The notes under the pieces: model-generated
Told to the model about the DNA's origin: nothing
The model's input: the letters and a program-made list of their open reading frames with translations, nothing else
Database searches by the model: none
Part shown: in pieces, positions 17,228-25,620 of the stretch
Layout: each line of letters begins with the position of its first letter
Numbering within the stretch: the stretch's first letter is position 1
DNA from: Xylanibacillus composti
GTDB taxonomy: Bacteria > Bacillota > Bacilli > Paenibacillales > K13
Direction of reading: 5' to 3'
NCBI RefSeq assembly: GCF_018403685.1
Contig: NZ_BOVK01000005.1
Coordinates: 1 to 64,000, forward strand
DNA length: 64,000 nucleotides
Made by a program: the position numbers and the translations under genes

Positions 17228-19663
17228 ATGAAATTCGGTCACTTTGATGATGCACGCAAGGAATACGTCATCAACACGCCCAAGACGCCGTATCCATGGA
17301 TTAATTACTTGGGCAACGAGCAGTTTTTTGGACTGATGTCCAATACGGCCGGCGGCTACTGCTTCTATCGCGATGCCCGCCTGCGCCGCATCACCCGCTA
17401 TCGTTACAATAACATTCCTATCGACAACGGCGGACGCTATTTTTATTTGCATGACAATGGCGACTACTGGACGCCCGGCTGGATGCCTGTCAAGCGCGAG
17501 CTCGATTTTTACGAATGCCGGCACGGCTTGGGCTACACGTCCATCACCGGCGAACGCAACGGCGTCCGCGTGAACCAGCTGGCGCTCGTGCCGCTTCAAT
17601 TCAACGGCGAAGTGCATAAGGTGACCGTCTCCAATACTTCCGGCGCCGAAAAGCAAGTCAAGTTGTTCTCCTTCATCGAGTTTTGCTTGTGGAACGCCCA
17701 TGATGACATGACCAACTTCCAGCGCAACCTGAGCACAGGCGAAGTGGAGGTGAAGGGTTCTGTTGTCTATCACAAGACCGAATACCGCGAGCGCCGGAAC
17801 CACTATGCTTTCTATTCCGTGAACAGCCCCATCGACGGCTTCGATACGGACCGGGAATCCTTCCTTGGCGCCTATAACGGCCTTGATACTCCTCAAGTAG
17901 TCGAAGCAGGCCAGGCATCGAACTCTGTGGCCAGCGGCTGGTCGCCGATCGCTTCCCATGCGATTCACATCACGCTGCAGCCTGGCGAGGAGAAAAGCTT
18001 CATCTTCGTACTCGGCTATGTGGAAAATCCTGAAGAAGAGAAGTGGGAAGCGCCGAATGTGATCAACAAGACTCGCGCACAGGCGATGATTGACCGATTC
18101 GCAACAGATGCCGATGTCGAAAAGGCTATGGCGGACTTAAGCGACTACTGGAACGGTCTGCTGTCCAAGTACATGATTGAAAGCCGCGACGAGAAGCTGG
18201 ACCGGATGGTGAACATTTGGAATCCGTATCAATGTATGGTCACCTTCAACATGTCCCGCTCTGCCTCCTATTTCGAGTCCGGTATCGGTCGAGGCATGGG
18301 CTTTCGCGATTCCAACCAGGATTTGCTCGGCTTCGTCCACCAAATTCCGGAGCGGGCCAGAGAGCGAATTATCGATATTGCTTCCACGCAATTCGAGGAT
18401 GGCAGCGCCTATCACCAATACCAGCCGCTTACGAAGAAGGGCAACAACGAGGTCGGCAGCGGCTTCAACGACGATCCATTGTGGCTGATTCTCGGCACCT
18501 CCGCTTACATTAAGGAGACCGGCGACTTCAGCATACTCGATGAACAAGTGCCGTTCGACTGCGACCCGAACAATACGGCCACCCTGTTCGAGCACTTGAA
18601 GCGTTCGTTCTATCATGTCATTCACAATAGAGGTCCGCACGGATTGCCGCTAATCGGACGCGCTGACTGGAACGATTGCTTGAACCTGAACTGCTTCTCC
18701 AAGGAGCCGGGCGAATCGTTCCAGACGACCGCCAACATCGAAGGCCGCGTGGCCGAATCCGTCTTCATCGCCGGCCTGTTCGTCTTCGTCGGTCCGGATT
18801 TCGTCGAGCTGTGCAAGCGCAGAGGATTGGATCAGGAGGCGGCAGAAGCGCAGCGGTATATTGACGAGATGCGCAAGATTACCCTTGAGCACGGCTTCGA
18901 CGGCGACTGGTTCTTGCGTGCGTATGATCACTACGGCCAGAAGGTCGGCAGCAAGGAAAATGAAGAGGGCCAAATTTTCATCGAGCCGCAAGGCATATGT
19001 GTCATGGCCGGCATTGGCGTAGAGGAAGGATTGGCTGAGAAATCCTTGAATGCAGTGCAGGAACGATTGGAAACCGACTACGGCATCGTGCTGAACAACC
19101 CGGCCTTTACGAAGTACTATCTGAACCTTGGCGAAATTTCGACCTATCCGCCAGGCTATAAGGAAAACGCCGGCATCTTCTGCCATAACAACCCTTGGGT
19201 GATGATGGCGGAAACCGTTATCGGTCGCGGTGACCGCGCGTTCGAGCTGTACAAGAAAATTGCCCCTGCTTATCTGGAGGACATCAGCGAAATTCACCGC
19301 ATGGAGCCTTATGTCTATGCGCAGATGATTGCAGGCAAGGACGCCGTGCGCGAAGGGGAAGCGAAGAATTCCTGGCTGACAGGCACTGCCGCCTGGAACT
19401 ATGTCGCGATTACCCAGGCGATTCTTGGCATTCAGCCAGATTTCGACGGGTTGAAGATCGATCCGTGTATCCCGAAGGATTGGGAAGGCTACACGATCAC
19501 CCGCGTCTTCCGCGGCGATACACTGAACATTGCCGTCAAAAATCCGAATCGCGTGTCCAAGGGCGTGCAGTCCATTACTGTCAACGGCCAGGCCATCGAA
19601 GGCAATGTTGTGCCGGTTGCAGGCGACGGCGGTACGTACCAAATCGAGGTTGTCCTCGGCTAA
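17228..19663 (+). CDS. Cellobiose phosphorylase (GH94)
   Basis: Phosphorolyses cellobiose to glucose and glucose 1-phosphate in the cytoplasm, saving ATP; PgcA would channel the product onward. The 811-residue length is typical. The N-terminal beta-sandwich holds [20 protein letters not shown]; the alpha/alpha barrel holds [10 protein letters not shown] and the catalytic acid region [15 protein letters not shown] (Asp of DWND). The DWND-CLN context and overall sequence fit cellobiose rather than cellodextrin or chitobiose phosphorylase. GGAGAC lies upstream of ATG. LacI operator upstream, terminator downstream. No transporter is adjacent. Confidence 0.95.
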   Translation: MKFGHFDDARKEYVINTPKTPYPWINYLGNEQFFGLMSNTAGGYCFYRDARLRRITRYRYNNIPIDNGGRYFYLHDNGDYWTPGWMPVKRELDFYECRHGLGYTSITGERNGVRVNQLALVPLQFNGEVHKVTVSNTSGAEKQVKLFSFIEFCLWNAHDDMTNFQRNLSTGEVEVKGSVVYHKTEYRERRNHYAFYSVNSPIDGFDTDRESFLGAYNGLDTPQVVEAGQASNSVASGWSPIASHAIHITLQPGEEKSFIFVLGYVENPEEEKWEAPNVINKTRAQAMIDRFATDADVEKAMADLSDYWNGLLSKYMIESRDEKLDRMVNIWNPYQCMVTFNMSRSASYFESGIGRGMGFRDSNQDLLGFVHQIPERARERIIDIASTQFEDGSAYHQYQPLTKKGNNEVGSGFNDDPLWLILGTSAYIKETGDFSILDEQVPFDCDPNNTATLFEHLKRSFYHVIHNRGPHGLPLIGRADWNDCLNLNCFSKEPGESFQTTANIEGRVAESVFIAGLFVFVGPDFVELCKRRGLDQEAAEAQRYIDEMRKITLEHGFDGDWFLRAYDHYGQKVGSKENEEGQIFIEPQGICVMAGIGVEEGLAEKSLNAVQERLETDYGIVLNNPAFTKYYLNLGEISTYPPGYKENAGIFCHNNPWVMMAETVIGRGDRAFELYKKIAPAYLEDISEIHRMEPYVYAQMIAGKDAVREGEAKNSWLTGTAAWNYVAITQAILGIQPDFDGLKIDPCIPKDWEGYTITRVFRGDTLNIAVKNPNRVSKGVQSITVNGQAIEGNVVPVAGDGGTYQIEVVLG

Positions 19664-19696
19664 CGAGACGATTGCAGCACACACGCGCATGACAAA

Positions 19697-19739
19697 GCCG
19701 TTCTTCCGCTGTTTTCAGCAGGAGAACGGCATCTTTTTG
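19697..19739 (+). terminator. Terminator of cellobiose phosphorylase
   Basis: The stem GCCGTTCTTCC with GGAGAACGGC is followed by ATCTTTTTG. Confidence 0.85.
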
Positions 19740-19794
19740 TTTAGCGGCAGCGCCGCCTCAATGTGCTGCCGATTGGGCTCGATTTTTATAAAAA

Positions 19795-19823
19795 TTGACA
19801 AGATCATCTAGCGGTGATAAGAT
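19795..19823 (+). promoter_or_regulatory. Strong sigma-A promoter with extended minus-10
   Basis: A consensus TTGACA (19795-19800), a 17-bp spacer and TAAGAT (19818-19823) preceded by TGA. No protein-coding gene follows on this strand for over 2 kb. Confidence 0.75.
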
Positions 19824-19829
19824 TATTAT

Positions 19830-19920
19830 GTTAGACGTGTAACCTCAGGGAATTGATTTCCCCCTCTTTCTAAGCATGCGCACACTTTCCTCATCATTGC
19901 GCATGGGATATTCCTTTTTT
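19830..19920 (+). ncRNA. Candidate small RNA with C-rich loop
   Basis: The predicted transcript, about 90 nt, starts from the strong promoter at 19795. It contains a CU-rich run (TTTCCCCCTCTTTC, 19857-19870) that would be complementary to Shine-Dalgarno sequences, then an 8-bp stem (CATGCGCA with TGCGCATG, 19875-19905). An outer pairing AGGGAAT (19847) with ATTCCTT (19910) leads into the T run ending at 19920. The layout resembles Firmicute trans-acting regulators with C-rich seeds. No known Rfam family was recognised. The remaining bases to 20059 hold no credible gene. Confidence 0.5.
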
Positions 19921-20059
19921 ATCATGTCGGCTGCAAGAAGGATCACGGATTCATGACAGGCGCGGCCATCGGAGCCGCAGGAGACGATTGAGAGGTAGGG
20001 CATTCGTTGTTTTCGTGCAAGTACATCGGAAAGAACATCAGCGGTTACGCTGTCTATAG

Positions 20060-20086
20060 ACCCCCGTTCAGATACGAACGGGGGTT
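20060..20086. terminator. GC-rich hairpin after the acyltransferase gene
   Basis: CCCCCGTTC, a 6-base loop and GAACGGGGG lie 8 bp beyond the minus-strand stop at 20094. No T run follows on either strand, so it may stabilise or weakly terminate transcripts. Confidence 0.5.
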
Positions 20087-20093
20087 GTCTAAT

Positions 20094-20984
20094 TTAAAGC
20101 TCCCAGCGCTCATGCGCGTTAAACCAATAAAACCACTGATCCGGCCGCTCGCGGATCATCTGTTCCAGTCTTCCGCTTAGCTCAACACTTGCTTGACGGC
20201 GAGCGTCCTTTCCGCTCCCCCAATTCACGATCCCGGGCTCGAAGCGGATTTGATGGCGGAATTCCCCCAGCCGGCAGGCATACATCGGCACAATCGGCAC
20301 ATTCCCGTCCAGCGCCAATGCCGCCGCCCCCTGCGGAAGCCTCGAGAGTCGGCCAAAAAACGGCACATGCGGGAAGGTCGGCCGGTAAAAGTCGCCCAGC
20401 AGAAAGACAACCCCGCCCGCCTGCACGTGACGGCTCAGCGCCCGGTACAGCTTCAAGGGCGGCGTCCGGTCATAGTCGAGGCCTTGGCAGCCCATCGCTT
20501 CGAAACGCCGGTACAGCGGGGCCAGCGCCGGATCGCTGGCCGTACCGACCGTTATGCATGGATATTTTCTAGAAAGAAGCCAATAAGCATAGAAAAAATT
20601 CCCCATGTGCGGAGCATATACAATCGCGCCTCGTCCGAGCCGCAGCGCCTCCTCCAGATGGCGCTCCCCATGCAGCTCGAAGCGCCGGCCCTCTCCCTCC
20701 GTCAGCCGTTCGGCATCTATGAGGATTTCGTACAACGTCATGCCTGCATGCTGGAAGTATTGTCTGGCGTACCGCCTTCGTTCCCGGTCCGTCCTATCCG
20801 GCAGCAGCTCCGACATATTGTTCAGGACCGCCCTCCTTATTCCCCTGCCCCAAATGCAGACCAACAGCCAGGCTGCCGAACGAATCAGCTTCTCCAGCCA
20901 ACGGCGCGGCAGGCGGCGGCTCCATCGTGCCCAGCTCTGCAGCCGGGCTTCCTCCGAGACCATGTTTCCGATCCAATCGTACAA
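20094..20984 (-). CDS. LpxL/HtrB-like lysophospholipid acyltransferase
   Basis: A 296-residue peripheral membrane acyltransferase of the lipid A acyltransferase superfamily, which also includes PatA-type enzymes. Visible features are a hydrophobic patch near 30-48, the motif region GRGAIVYAPHMGNFFYAYWL near residue 130, and GDFYRPTFPHVPFFGRLSRLPQGAAALAL. The usual HX4(D/E) acid is replaced by Phe (HMGNFF), which is odd. The TTG start at 20984 is supported by AGGAG overlapping the upstream stop. It lies 12 bp after an OlsB-like gene, so it probably O-acylates the lyso-lipid made there. Firmicutes lack lipid A, so another substrate is expected. Confidence 0.8.
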   Translation of the reverse strand: MYDWIGNMVSEEARLQSWARWSRRLPRRWLEKLIRSAAWLLVCIWGRGIRRAVLNNMSELLPDRTDRERRRYARQYFQHAGMTLYEILIDAERLTEGEGRRFELHGERHLEEALRLGRGAIVYAPHMGNFFYAYWLLSRKYPCITVGTASDPALAPLYRRFEAMGCQGLDYDRTPPLKLYRALSRHVQAGGVVFLLGDFYRPTFPHVPFFGRLSRLPQGAAALALDGNVPIVPMYACRLGEFRHQIRFEPGIVNWGSGKDARRQASVELSGRLEQMIRERPDQWFYWFNAHERWEL

Positions 20985-20996
20985 GCGTGCCGACTC

Positions 20997-21776
20997 CTAT
21001 CTATGAAAAAAATGCTTTTGGTACCGGCGCGTCACGCGCTCCTTCTCCAAGACGATCAAAAAATCAATCGTTTCAAAAATATCGTCATACGCGGGGTCCC
21101 CGCCAATCTCTGCCCCAAGCCATTGGTAGCCTTTCATAAGCGGAGGAAGCCTGCGGAACAATTCTTTGTCGCTCAGCTCCGTTTCGACCTCCCGCAGGCC
21201 GGAAATCCGATGCGTAGCCAGAGGGCGGATTCCGAAGCGGTCGGTGATGATGCTCCTTCTGCGCAGCATCGTATAGATCAAATTCAGCTCATCCAGACTT
21301 TTCAGACGCACGCTGGCACAGCCGATCAAGTACTTGTGGTGGCTTGATGCAAGGCAGGCCGCGATTCCTTCCCACAGCATCTGGATCACCTTTCCGCTGC
21401 GATAGGCCGGATCGACACAGCTTCTGCCCAATTCCATCGTCATAGGTTTCTGCTCCGCGAAACCGTTCAAATCGAATTCGCTCTCCGAATAAAAGCCGCC
21501 ATGCTGCATAGCCCGGTCGCCCGGGAGCAGCCGATACGTACCGACGACCTGTCCAGAGCCCAGATGCTTGACGATCAGATGATCGCAAAACTCGTCGTAA
21601 CGATCCTGCTCCAATCCGGAGTCGTTCATCAGCTGCAGCTTCTTTTCCTCCTCTACAAAAACCCGATAGCGCAATCGCAGCGCTTCCTCAATATCGTCCT
21701 GACTCGTTGCGATCATGACAGCCAACTGATCCTGGCTGCCCTGTGCTTGACTGGCAAGTTGCATCATGATCCACAC
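20997..21776 (-). CDS. OlsB-like GNAT N-acyltransferase
   Basis: A 259-residue acyltransferase of the GNAT/Acetyltransf_5 group that includes ornithine-acyl-ACP N-acyltransferase (OlsB) and autoinducer-synthase-like enzymes. The signature features are LRYRVFVEE near residue 38, CDHLIVKHLGSGQVVGTYRLL, MELGRSCVDPAYRSGKVIQ and a long C-terminal region with YTMLRRRSIITDRFGIRPL. By analogy it would transfer a long acyl chain from ACP to an amino acid. The GTG at 21776 has AGGGGA at good spacing; ATG 21767 is possible. It is tightly linked to the acyltransferase downstream. Amino substrate and chain are unknown. Confidence 0.8.
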   Translation of the reverse strand: MWIMMQLASQAQGSQDQLAVMIATSQDDIEEALRLRYRVFVEEEKKLQLMNDSGLEQDRYDEFCDHLIVKHLGSGQVVGTYRLLPGDRAMQHGGFYSESEFDLNGFAEQKPMTMELGRSCVDPAYRSGKVIQMLWEGIAACLASSHHKYLIGCASVRLKSLDELNLIYTMLRRRSIITDRFGIRPLATHRISGLREVETELSDKELFRRLPPLMKGYQWLGAEIGGDPAYDDIFETIDFLIVLEKERVTRRYQKHFFHR

Positions 21777-22017
21777 GCCTTTCCCCTGAAGGTTGATCCA
21801 TGTCCCGATTCAACGGGCACAGGGCTATCGTAGCATGTGATCGTTAAGGTCATGTTTTGGTATCGTTAAGTTTATGTAAGGAAACGGTTAATCGGATTTC
21901 CCATAGCGTCATGTACGCACAGCGACGAGTTTTTTTTACAAAATTGATGATTCGCGTTAATGCTGTTCGCACACTTCCTGTCTACACTGTAGAAAACGAT
22001 GACGAAGGAGAGCTAAC

Positions 22018-22281
22018 ATGACCATTGCTGCAGCATCCCGTCCCACTCTGTCGAACGCACATATTGACCACCTCAGCCAGCGTTTGCCTGCACACAACTT
22101 GGCCGAATTCCAGTCCATGGCCGCTCCCGAGCTGGACTATCTGCAGAAGCGTTCCTACGAAAGACTGCACGAATTGCAGCAGGAAGTAGACCGCCTGCTC
22201 AACGAGCTGCGTGCTACAGCCGCGCGCATGCGATCCCGGCAGACACACATCCCGGCCTCGCGGCACTTGTCTTCCGCCTAG
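22018..22281 (+). CDS. Uncharacterised small helical protein
   Basis: An 87-residue soluble protein with a disordered N-terminus and a strong coiled-coil stretch at about 35-75 (ELDYLQKRSYERLHELQQEV). GAAGGAGAG gives a clear ribosome site for the ATG. No domain was recognised; it could be a small partner protein. It stands alone, convergent with the SDR gene and sharing the terminator region. Confidence 0.7.
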   Translation: MTIAAASRPTLSNAHIDHLSQRLPAHNLAEFQSMAAPELDYLQKRSYERLHELQQEVDRLLNELRATAARMRSRQTHIPASRHLSSA

Positions 22282-22283
22282 AA

Positions 22284-22320
22284 TAAAAAAAACAGCAATC
22301 CCTCTCGGGAATTGCTGCTG
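22284..22320 (-). terminator. Terminator of the SDR gene
   Basis: The minus strand reads CAGCAATTCCCGAGAGGGATTGCTG followed by TTTTTTTTATT when its arms are counted (stem 22294-22318). It also faces the end of the convergent small gene. Confidence 0.85.
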
Positions 22321-22352
22321 TCTGCAGGCCGGATCGCTCCCTGCCGCTTCCG

Positions 22353-23114
22353 TTAAATCGAAGGCATCACATTACCGCCGCTTACCGGAATGTACGCGCC
22401 TGTAATAAAGCTCGACAGATCCGATGCCAGGAAGGCGACCACATTCGCAATTTCCTGGTCTGTCCCCCTGCGCTTCAACGGTACGCTCTGGGAATAAGCT
22501 TCGTTCTGCTCCGTGTTGTTCTCGCGGTCCCGGTCGCTGATCGTCCAGCCCGGCGCGACCTGATTCACCGTAATTTGATGCTCGCCTACTTCCTTGGCCA
22601 AGATCCGATAGATGCCGTCCATCCCCCGCTTGCCCGCTACATAAGCAGACTGCGTAGGCAAATTCTGCATCACGCATTCCGTGTTGATGCCGATCACGCG
22701 ACCGCCCTTCTTCGCCACCATGCCGGGAACGAACGCCTTGGTCAAATGCACGCTTTGCAAGACGCATGATTCGAACTGGCTCGTGTAGTCCTCCGCCGGC
22801 TGTTCCAATATCGTGGTCCATGCATATTGGATGACGGCATTGGCAACTACGATATCTACTGTTCCCAGCTGTTCCGCAATGTGCTCCTTCATGCGGAGCA
22901 CTTCGTCCAGCTTGGTCACATCCGCCTGCACCGCAACCGCTCTCCGGCCCAATGCTTCCAACTCCGCTTGCAATGACTTCGCCTTGGCCTCGTTCCCTTT
23001 GTAATGGATCGCTATATCCGCGCCGCATTGGGCAAGCGTACGCGACATGGTCCTCCCCAGCTCTCCTGATGCTCCGGTTACCAGCGCCACCTTGCCTGTC
23101 AAATCGATTTGCAT
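22353..23114 (-). CDS. Short-chain dehydrogenase/reductase
   Basis: A 253-residue NAD(P)-dependent oxidoreductase of the classical SDR (FabG-like) type. The cofactor motif is VALVTGASGELGRT at about 9, followed by the active-site YVAGK near residue 155 and the C-terminal TGAYIPVSGGNVMPSI. The usual catalytic Ser is Thr here (GINTECV), and the NAG motif reads NAV, so activity may differ from standard FabG. AGGAGGAGAC precedes ATG. It is divergent from the RraA-like gene, and the two may belong to one pathway. Substrate unknown. Confidence 0.9.
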   Translation of the reverse strand: MQIDLTGKVALVTGASGELGRTMSRTLAQCGADIAIHYKGNEAKAKSLQAELEALGRRAVAVQADVTKLDEVLRMKEHIAEQLGTVDIVVANAVIQYAWTTILEQPAEDYTSQFESCVLQSVHLTKAFVPGMVAKKGGRVIGINTECVMQNLPTQSAYVAGKRGMDGIYRILAKEVGEHQITVNQVAPGWTISDRDRENNTEQNEAYSQSVPLKRRGTDQEIANVVAFLASDLSSFITGAYIPVSGGNVMPSI

Positions 23115-23231
23115 GGATGCTGTCTCCTCCTCTGTCGGGAACCCACTCTGCTTAGAGCGGCTCCTATGTTCCCCGGCCTTTGTGTCGGCCTTCTGAATGC
23201 TCCGCCGGGCCTCTTGATACAGTCCTTCCTA

Positions 23232-23260
23232 TTATACGGCAGCGCCACAGCAGATGGAAA
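23232..23260 (-). promoter_or_regulatory. Promoter of the SDR gene
   Basis: TATAAT (minus strand, 23237-23232) lies 17 bp from TTCCAT (23260-23255), about 118 bp before the start codon. Confidence 0.5.
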
Positions 23261-23345
23261 GAATCGATCGTCTGGCTTCCGCCCCCCTCGCCGCAATATG
23301 GGCAGCTCAGCCCTTGGCTTCGCGACCAGCATGTCCCCCTTTTCC

Positions 23346-23375
23346 TTGCAACTCCTCCTGCTGTTACGTTATGAT
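23346..23375 (+). promoter_or_regulatory. Promoter of the RraA-like gene
   Basis: TTGCAA (23346-23351), an 18-bp spacer and TATGAT (23370-23375), about 70 bp before the start. Apart from the two divergent promoters, 23115-23445 shows no feature. Confidence 0.5.
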
Positions 23376-23445
23376 TTGAAGGTAGTATCAGAACTGCTGT
23401 AACAGGTTGAAGCATCCAGAAAACTCACCTGAAGGAATGCAACCG

Positions 23446-24138
23446 ATGACAACAATCAACAAGAAAGAGATCATGGACATTTACAAACAGCTTCGCGTGG
23501 CAGACGTGAGGGACGGCATGGATTGGATGATGATGCACAACTATGGTAGTGTGAGCCCGGATATCGTTCCGCTATTCCGCACCCGTTTTTGCGGATTTGC
23601 GCGCACGGTTCGGTATGTGCCGACGAATCGGCCGATTCCGAAGATGACACCGGACGAGTACACAGAGTTTGTCGGCCACTGGTACAACAGCATTGCCACT
23701 TACGGCTGGCAGAACGATATTGAAGAAGATGATGTCATCATGATGGATGCAAGCAACACCAATGTCGGCATTATCGGCTCGCACAACAGCCTGGACTGGA
23801 AGAGCCGGGGCGCCCGCGGTATCGTCACGAACGGCGGCTGCCGCGATACAGACGAAGTCATCCTGACGGAAGTGCCCGTATACAGCCGCTATCGCTCCCA
23901 AACGATGGTGCAGGGGCGCATTGAATTCCAAGCTGCCAACATCCCTGTAGATATTGGCGGTGTTCTGGTTCGTCCCGGAGATGTGGTCGTGGCCGATTAC
24001 GACGGCGTCATCGTCGTGCCGATCGAAAAGGCAATGGATGTGGCGAAATACGCCATGAAGGAGCTGCAGCAGGATAAGATCAATCGTCGTGAAGTCTATG
24101 AAAAAATGGGCATGGAGCTCGATGATACGGTACAATAA
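23446..24138 (+). CDS. RraA-family protein (aldolase/decarboxylase-like)
   Basis: A 230-residue protein of the RraA superfamily, which contains 4-hydroxy-4-methyl-2-oxoglutarate aldolases and oxaloacetate decarboxylases besides the E. coli RNase E inhibitor. The metal/substrate motif GIVTNGGCRDTDEV near residue 127 matches the GxxxDG-Rx-D layout of the enzymes, and VADYDGVIVVP closes the fold. It has a longer N-terminus than E. coli RraA (161 residues), like the decarboxylase branch. ATG 23446 has GAAGGA at normal spacing. An enzyme role is more likely than RNase E control. Confidence 0.88.
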   Translation: MTTINKKEIMDIYKQLRVADVRDGMDWMMMHNYGSVSPDIVPLFRTRFCGFARTVRYVPTNRPIPKMTPDEYTEFVGHWYNSIATYGWQNDIEEDDVIMMDASNTNVGIIGSHNSLDWKSRGARGIVTNGGCRDTDEVILTEVPVYSRYRSQTMVQGRIEFQAANIPVDIGGVLVRPGDVVVADYDGVIVVPIEKAMDVAKYAMKELQQDKINRREVYEKMGMELDDTVQ

Positions 24139-24165
24139 CCCCAAATTAACCGGATAAACATAACA

Positions 24166-24213
24166 AGGGCTGTCCCCTTAGTCGAGTGCTCGGCTGCTGA
24201 AGGGACAGCTCTT
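24166..24213 (+). terminator. Terminator of the RraA-like gene
   Basis: The stem GGGCTGTCCC...GGGACAGCTC spans 24167-24211 with TCTTCCATTT after it. The T run is weak. Confidence 0.55.
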
Positions 24214-24312
24214 CCATTTGGGACAGCATGTGCATGAACGCCGCCGACAGGATTGCCGGATGGCGATAAATTTGCTACTCTGAAGCAGATACCGATGAAA
24301 GGAGCATGGCGT

Positions 24313-24360
24313 ATGTGCTGTTCATGTTGTCCAGTGGTTAAGATGCAGACACCTTTTTAA
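24313..24360 (+). CDS. Candidate leader peptide upstream of the nucleotidyltransferase
   Basis: A 15-codon ORF, MCCSCCPVVKMQTPF, preceded by AAAGGAG about 9-10 bp upstream. Its TAA lies 10 bp before the AGGAGG of the resistance-type gene. Four of the first six residues are Cys. Resistance genes are often controlled by ribosome stalling on such peptides, so an attenuator is plausible, but no clear antiterminator pairing was drawn. It could be chance. Confidence 0.35.
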   Translation: MCCSCCPVVKMQTPF

Positions 24361-24388
24361 ATTAACTTTTAGGAGGTTGTTTGTATCC

Positions 24389-25204
24389 ATGCTACCCCAA
24401 GACAAGTTGATTCATTTAATTAAAGAGCAATGTGAGAAGGATCGCCGCATTTCGGCATGCATGATGTATGGCTCTTTCACAAAAGGCGAAGGAGACCAAT
24501 ATTCGGATGTGGAGTTTTATCTGTTTCTCAACGATGATGAGGCCCGTGACTTTAAGTCTTCGGAATGGGTGAAGGATATTGCGTCTTACGATTTGCTTTT
24601 CTTCAACGAATATGGAACCGAGGTTGTGGTGTTCAGCAATTTAGTCAGAGGCGAATTCCACTTTCTTCCGGAGTCTGAAATGGACATGATAAAGTCGTTC
24701 AAAGACACCGGGGTTTTCCCCGACACAGATTCCATGTTCATCTATGATACAACGGGTCGGTTGAAGGCATTATTGGATGCTCTAAAAGGCGACGGACCCG
24801 AAAGAATGACAAGCCATCATGTCAATTTTGCTTTTAACAACTTTGTAAATGCGTGGCTGATGGGTGTGAACGTTTTGAAAAGAGGGGAGCATGCCCGTTC
24901 GTTAGAATGCCTCTCCCATGTGCAGAAATATATACTCCAGCTGATGAGAATTCGGGAAAAAAATACAGAACGTTGGCTGAACGCTACGAAGAACTTGGAA
25001 CATGATCTCTCAGAAAATGCTTATCATGCGTATGTCGCTATTACATCGCGATTAGATGCAGCAGAATTATATCATGCATACTCCAACGCCCTGCGTGCAG
25101 TCGAGGAGTTAATCCATGTGCTTGGAGATCAGTATCCATTTGATATTGATCTGGTCTTTACGCATAAACTGCGTTCCCATTTGAACGATTTATTTAGCGC
25201 CTAA
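24389..25204 (+). CDS. Lincosamide nucleotidyltransferase-like protein (Lnu(B) type)
   Basis: A 271-residue cytosolic enzyme resembling the long-form lincosamide nucleotidyltransferases, which inactivate lincomycin and clindamycin by nucleotidylation. Key residues are MMYGSFTKGEGDQYSDVEFY near residue 24, the nucleotidyltransferase GSxxxGxxxxxSDxE signature, and VVVFSNLVRGEFHFL, also typical of Lnu(B). The C-terminal half is helical. ATG 24389 follows AGGAGG with a 12-bp gap. The gene is visibly more AT-rich than its neighbours, suggesting acquisition. Intrinsic non-resistance roles are possible. Confidence 0.85.
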   Translation: MLPQDKLIHLIKEQCEKDRRISACMMYGSFTKGEGDQYSDVEFYLFLNDDEARDFKSSEWVKDIASYDLLFFNEYGTEVVVFSNLVRGEFHFLPESEMDMIKSFKDTGVFPDTDSMFIYDTTGRLKALLDALKGDGPERMTSHHVNFAFNNFVNAWLMGVNVLKRGEHARSLECLSHVQKYILQLMRIREKNTERWLNATKNLEHDLSENAYHAYVAITSRLDAAELYHAYSNALRAVEELIHVLGDQYPFDIDLVFTHKLRSHLNDLFSA

Positions 25205-25223
25205 GCGTCCAGGCAAATAAAAT

Positions 25224-25258
25224 AAGAGGGTGTCCGGAAGTACTTGGGACACCCTCTT
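25224..25258. terminator. Bidirectional terminator
   Basis: AAGAGGGTGTCC with GGGACACCCTCTT forms a 12-bp stem between convergent genes. The minus-strand side continues ATTTTATTT, serving the YuzB-like gene. Confidence 0.85.
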
Positions 25259-25264
25259 GCCTGT

Positions 25265-25492
25265 TTAGCCAATCAACTTCCGCAGCTCCGCATACAATTC
25301 GTCCGCAGATTGCTTGCACAGCAGCTTCTGCTTGCCGACCATGACAAAGCATTGCTTCGAGCACAGCTTGCACTCCCCCAAGCAATCCTTCTTCTTGTGC
25401 TTGAGCTCAGGATGAATGTCTTTCATCGATTTATAAAGAAACTTCGCTTCGTATCGCTTGAGATTCCGGCAGCAGTATTTGATCTTCTTCAT
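25265..25492 (-). CDS. DUF1450 (YuzB-like) cysteine-rich small protein
   Basis: A 75-residue protein beginning MKKIKYCCRNLKRYEAKFLY with the DUF1450 Cys set (CLGECKLCSKQCFVMVGKQ), suggestive of a small redox or metal-binding protein. The start is ATG 25492, with GGGGAG 7 bp before it; the longer open frame reads through the Fur sites and is discarded. Two Fur-type boxes sit immediately upstream, so expression should rise in iron starvation. Its function is not established. Confidence 0.85.
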   Translation of the reverse strand: MKKIKYCCRNLKRYEAKFLYKSMKDIHPELKHKKKDCLGECKLCSKQCFVMVGKQKLLCKQSADELYAELRKLIG

Positions 25493-25511
25493 TTCGCCGC
25501 TCCCCGCATCA

Positions 25512-25548
25512 TGATTATCATTCTCAATCATAATGATAATCATTATCA
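25512..25548 (-). promoter_or_regulatory. Tandem Fur boxes
   Basis: A perfect 7-1-7 Fur box, TGATAATCATTATCA (25534-25548), sits next to a second with two mismatches, TGATTATCATTCTCA (25512-25526). Both are 20-56 bp before the DUF1450 start. Confidence 0.9.
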
Positions 25549-25620
25549 GGTTAATCGTCAATCCCCGCTGAGCTGGAAGTTACCCTTGAAGCAGCCAGGT
25601 CATATTGGGGGATTATCTGT

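Noticed and set aside
18650-19690. 346-codon minus-strand ORF over cellobiose phosphorylase
   Set aside because: Antisense shadow of a well-conserved enzyme.
20193-21347. 384-codon plus-strand ORF spanning both acyltransferase genes
   Set aside because: It crosses two well-supported minus-strand genes and has a low-complexity Pro/Arg-rich composition.
23446-24138. RraA-like gene as an RNase E inhibitor
   Set aside because: Firmicutes lack canonical E. coli-type targets, and the protein has the enzyme-type motif and extended N-terminus.
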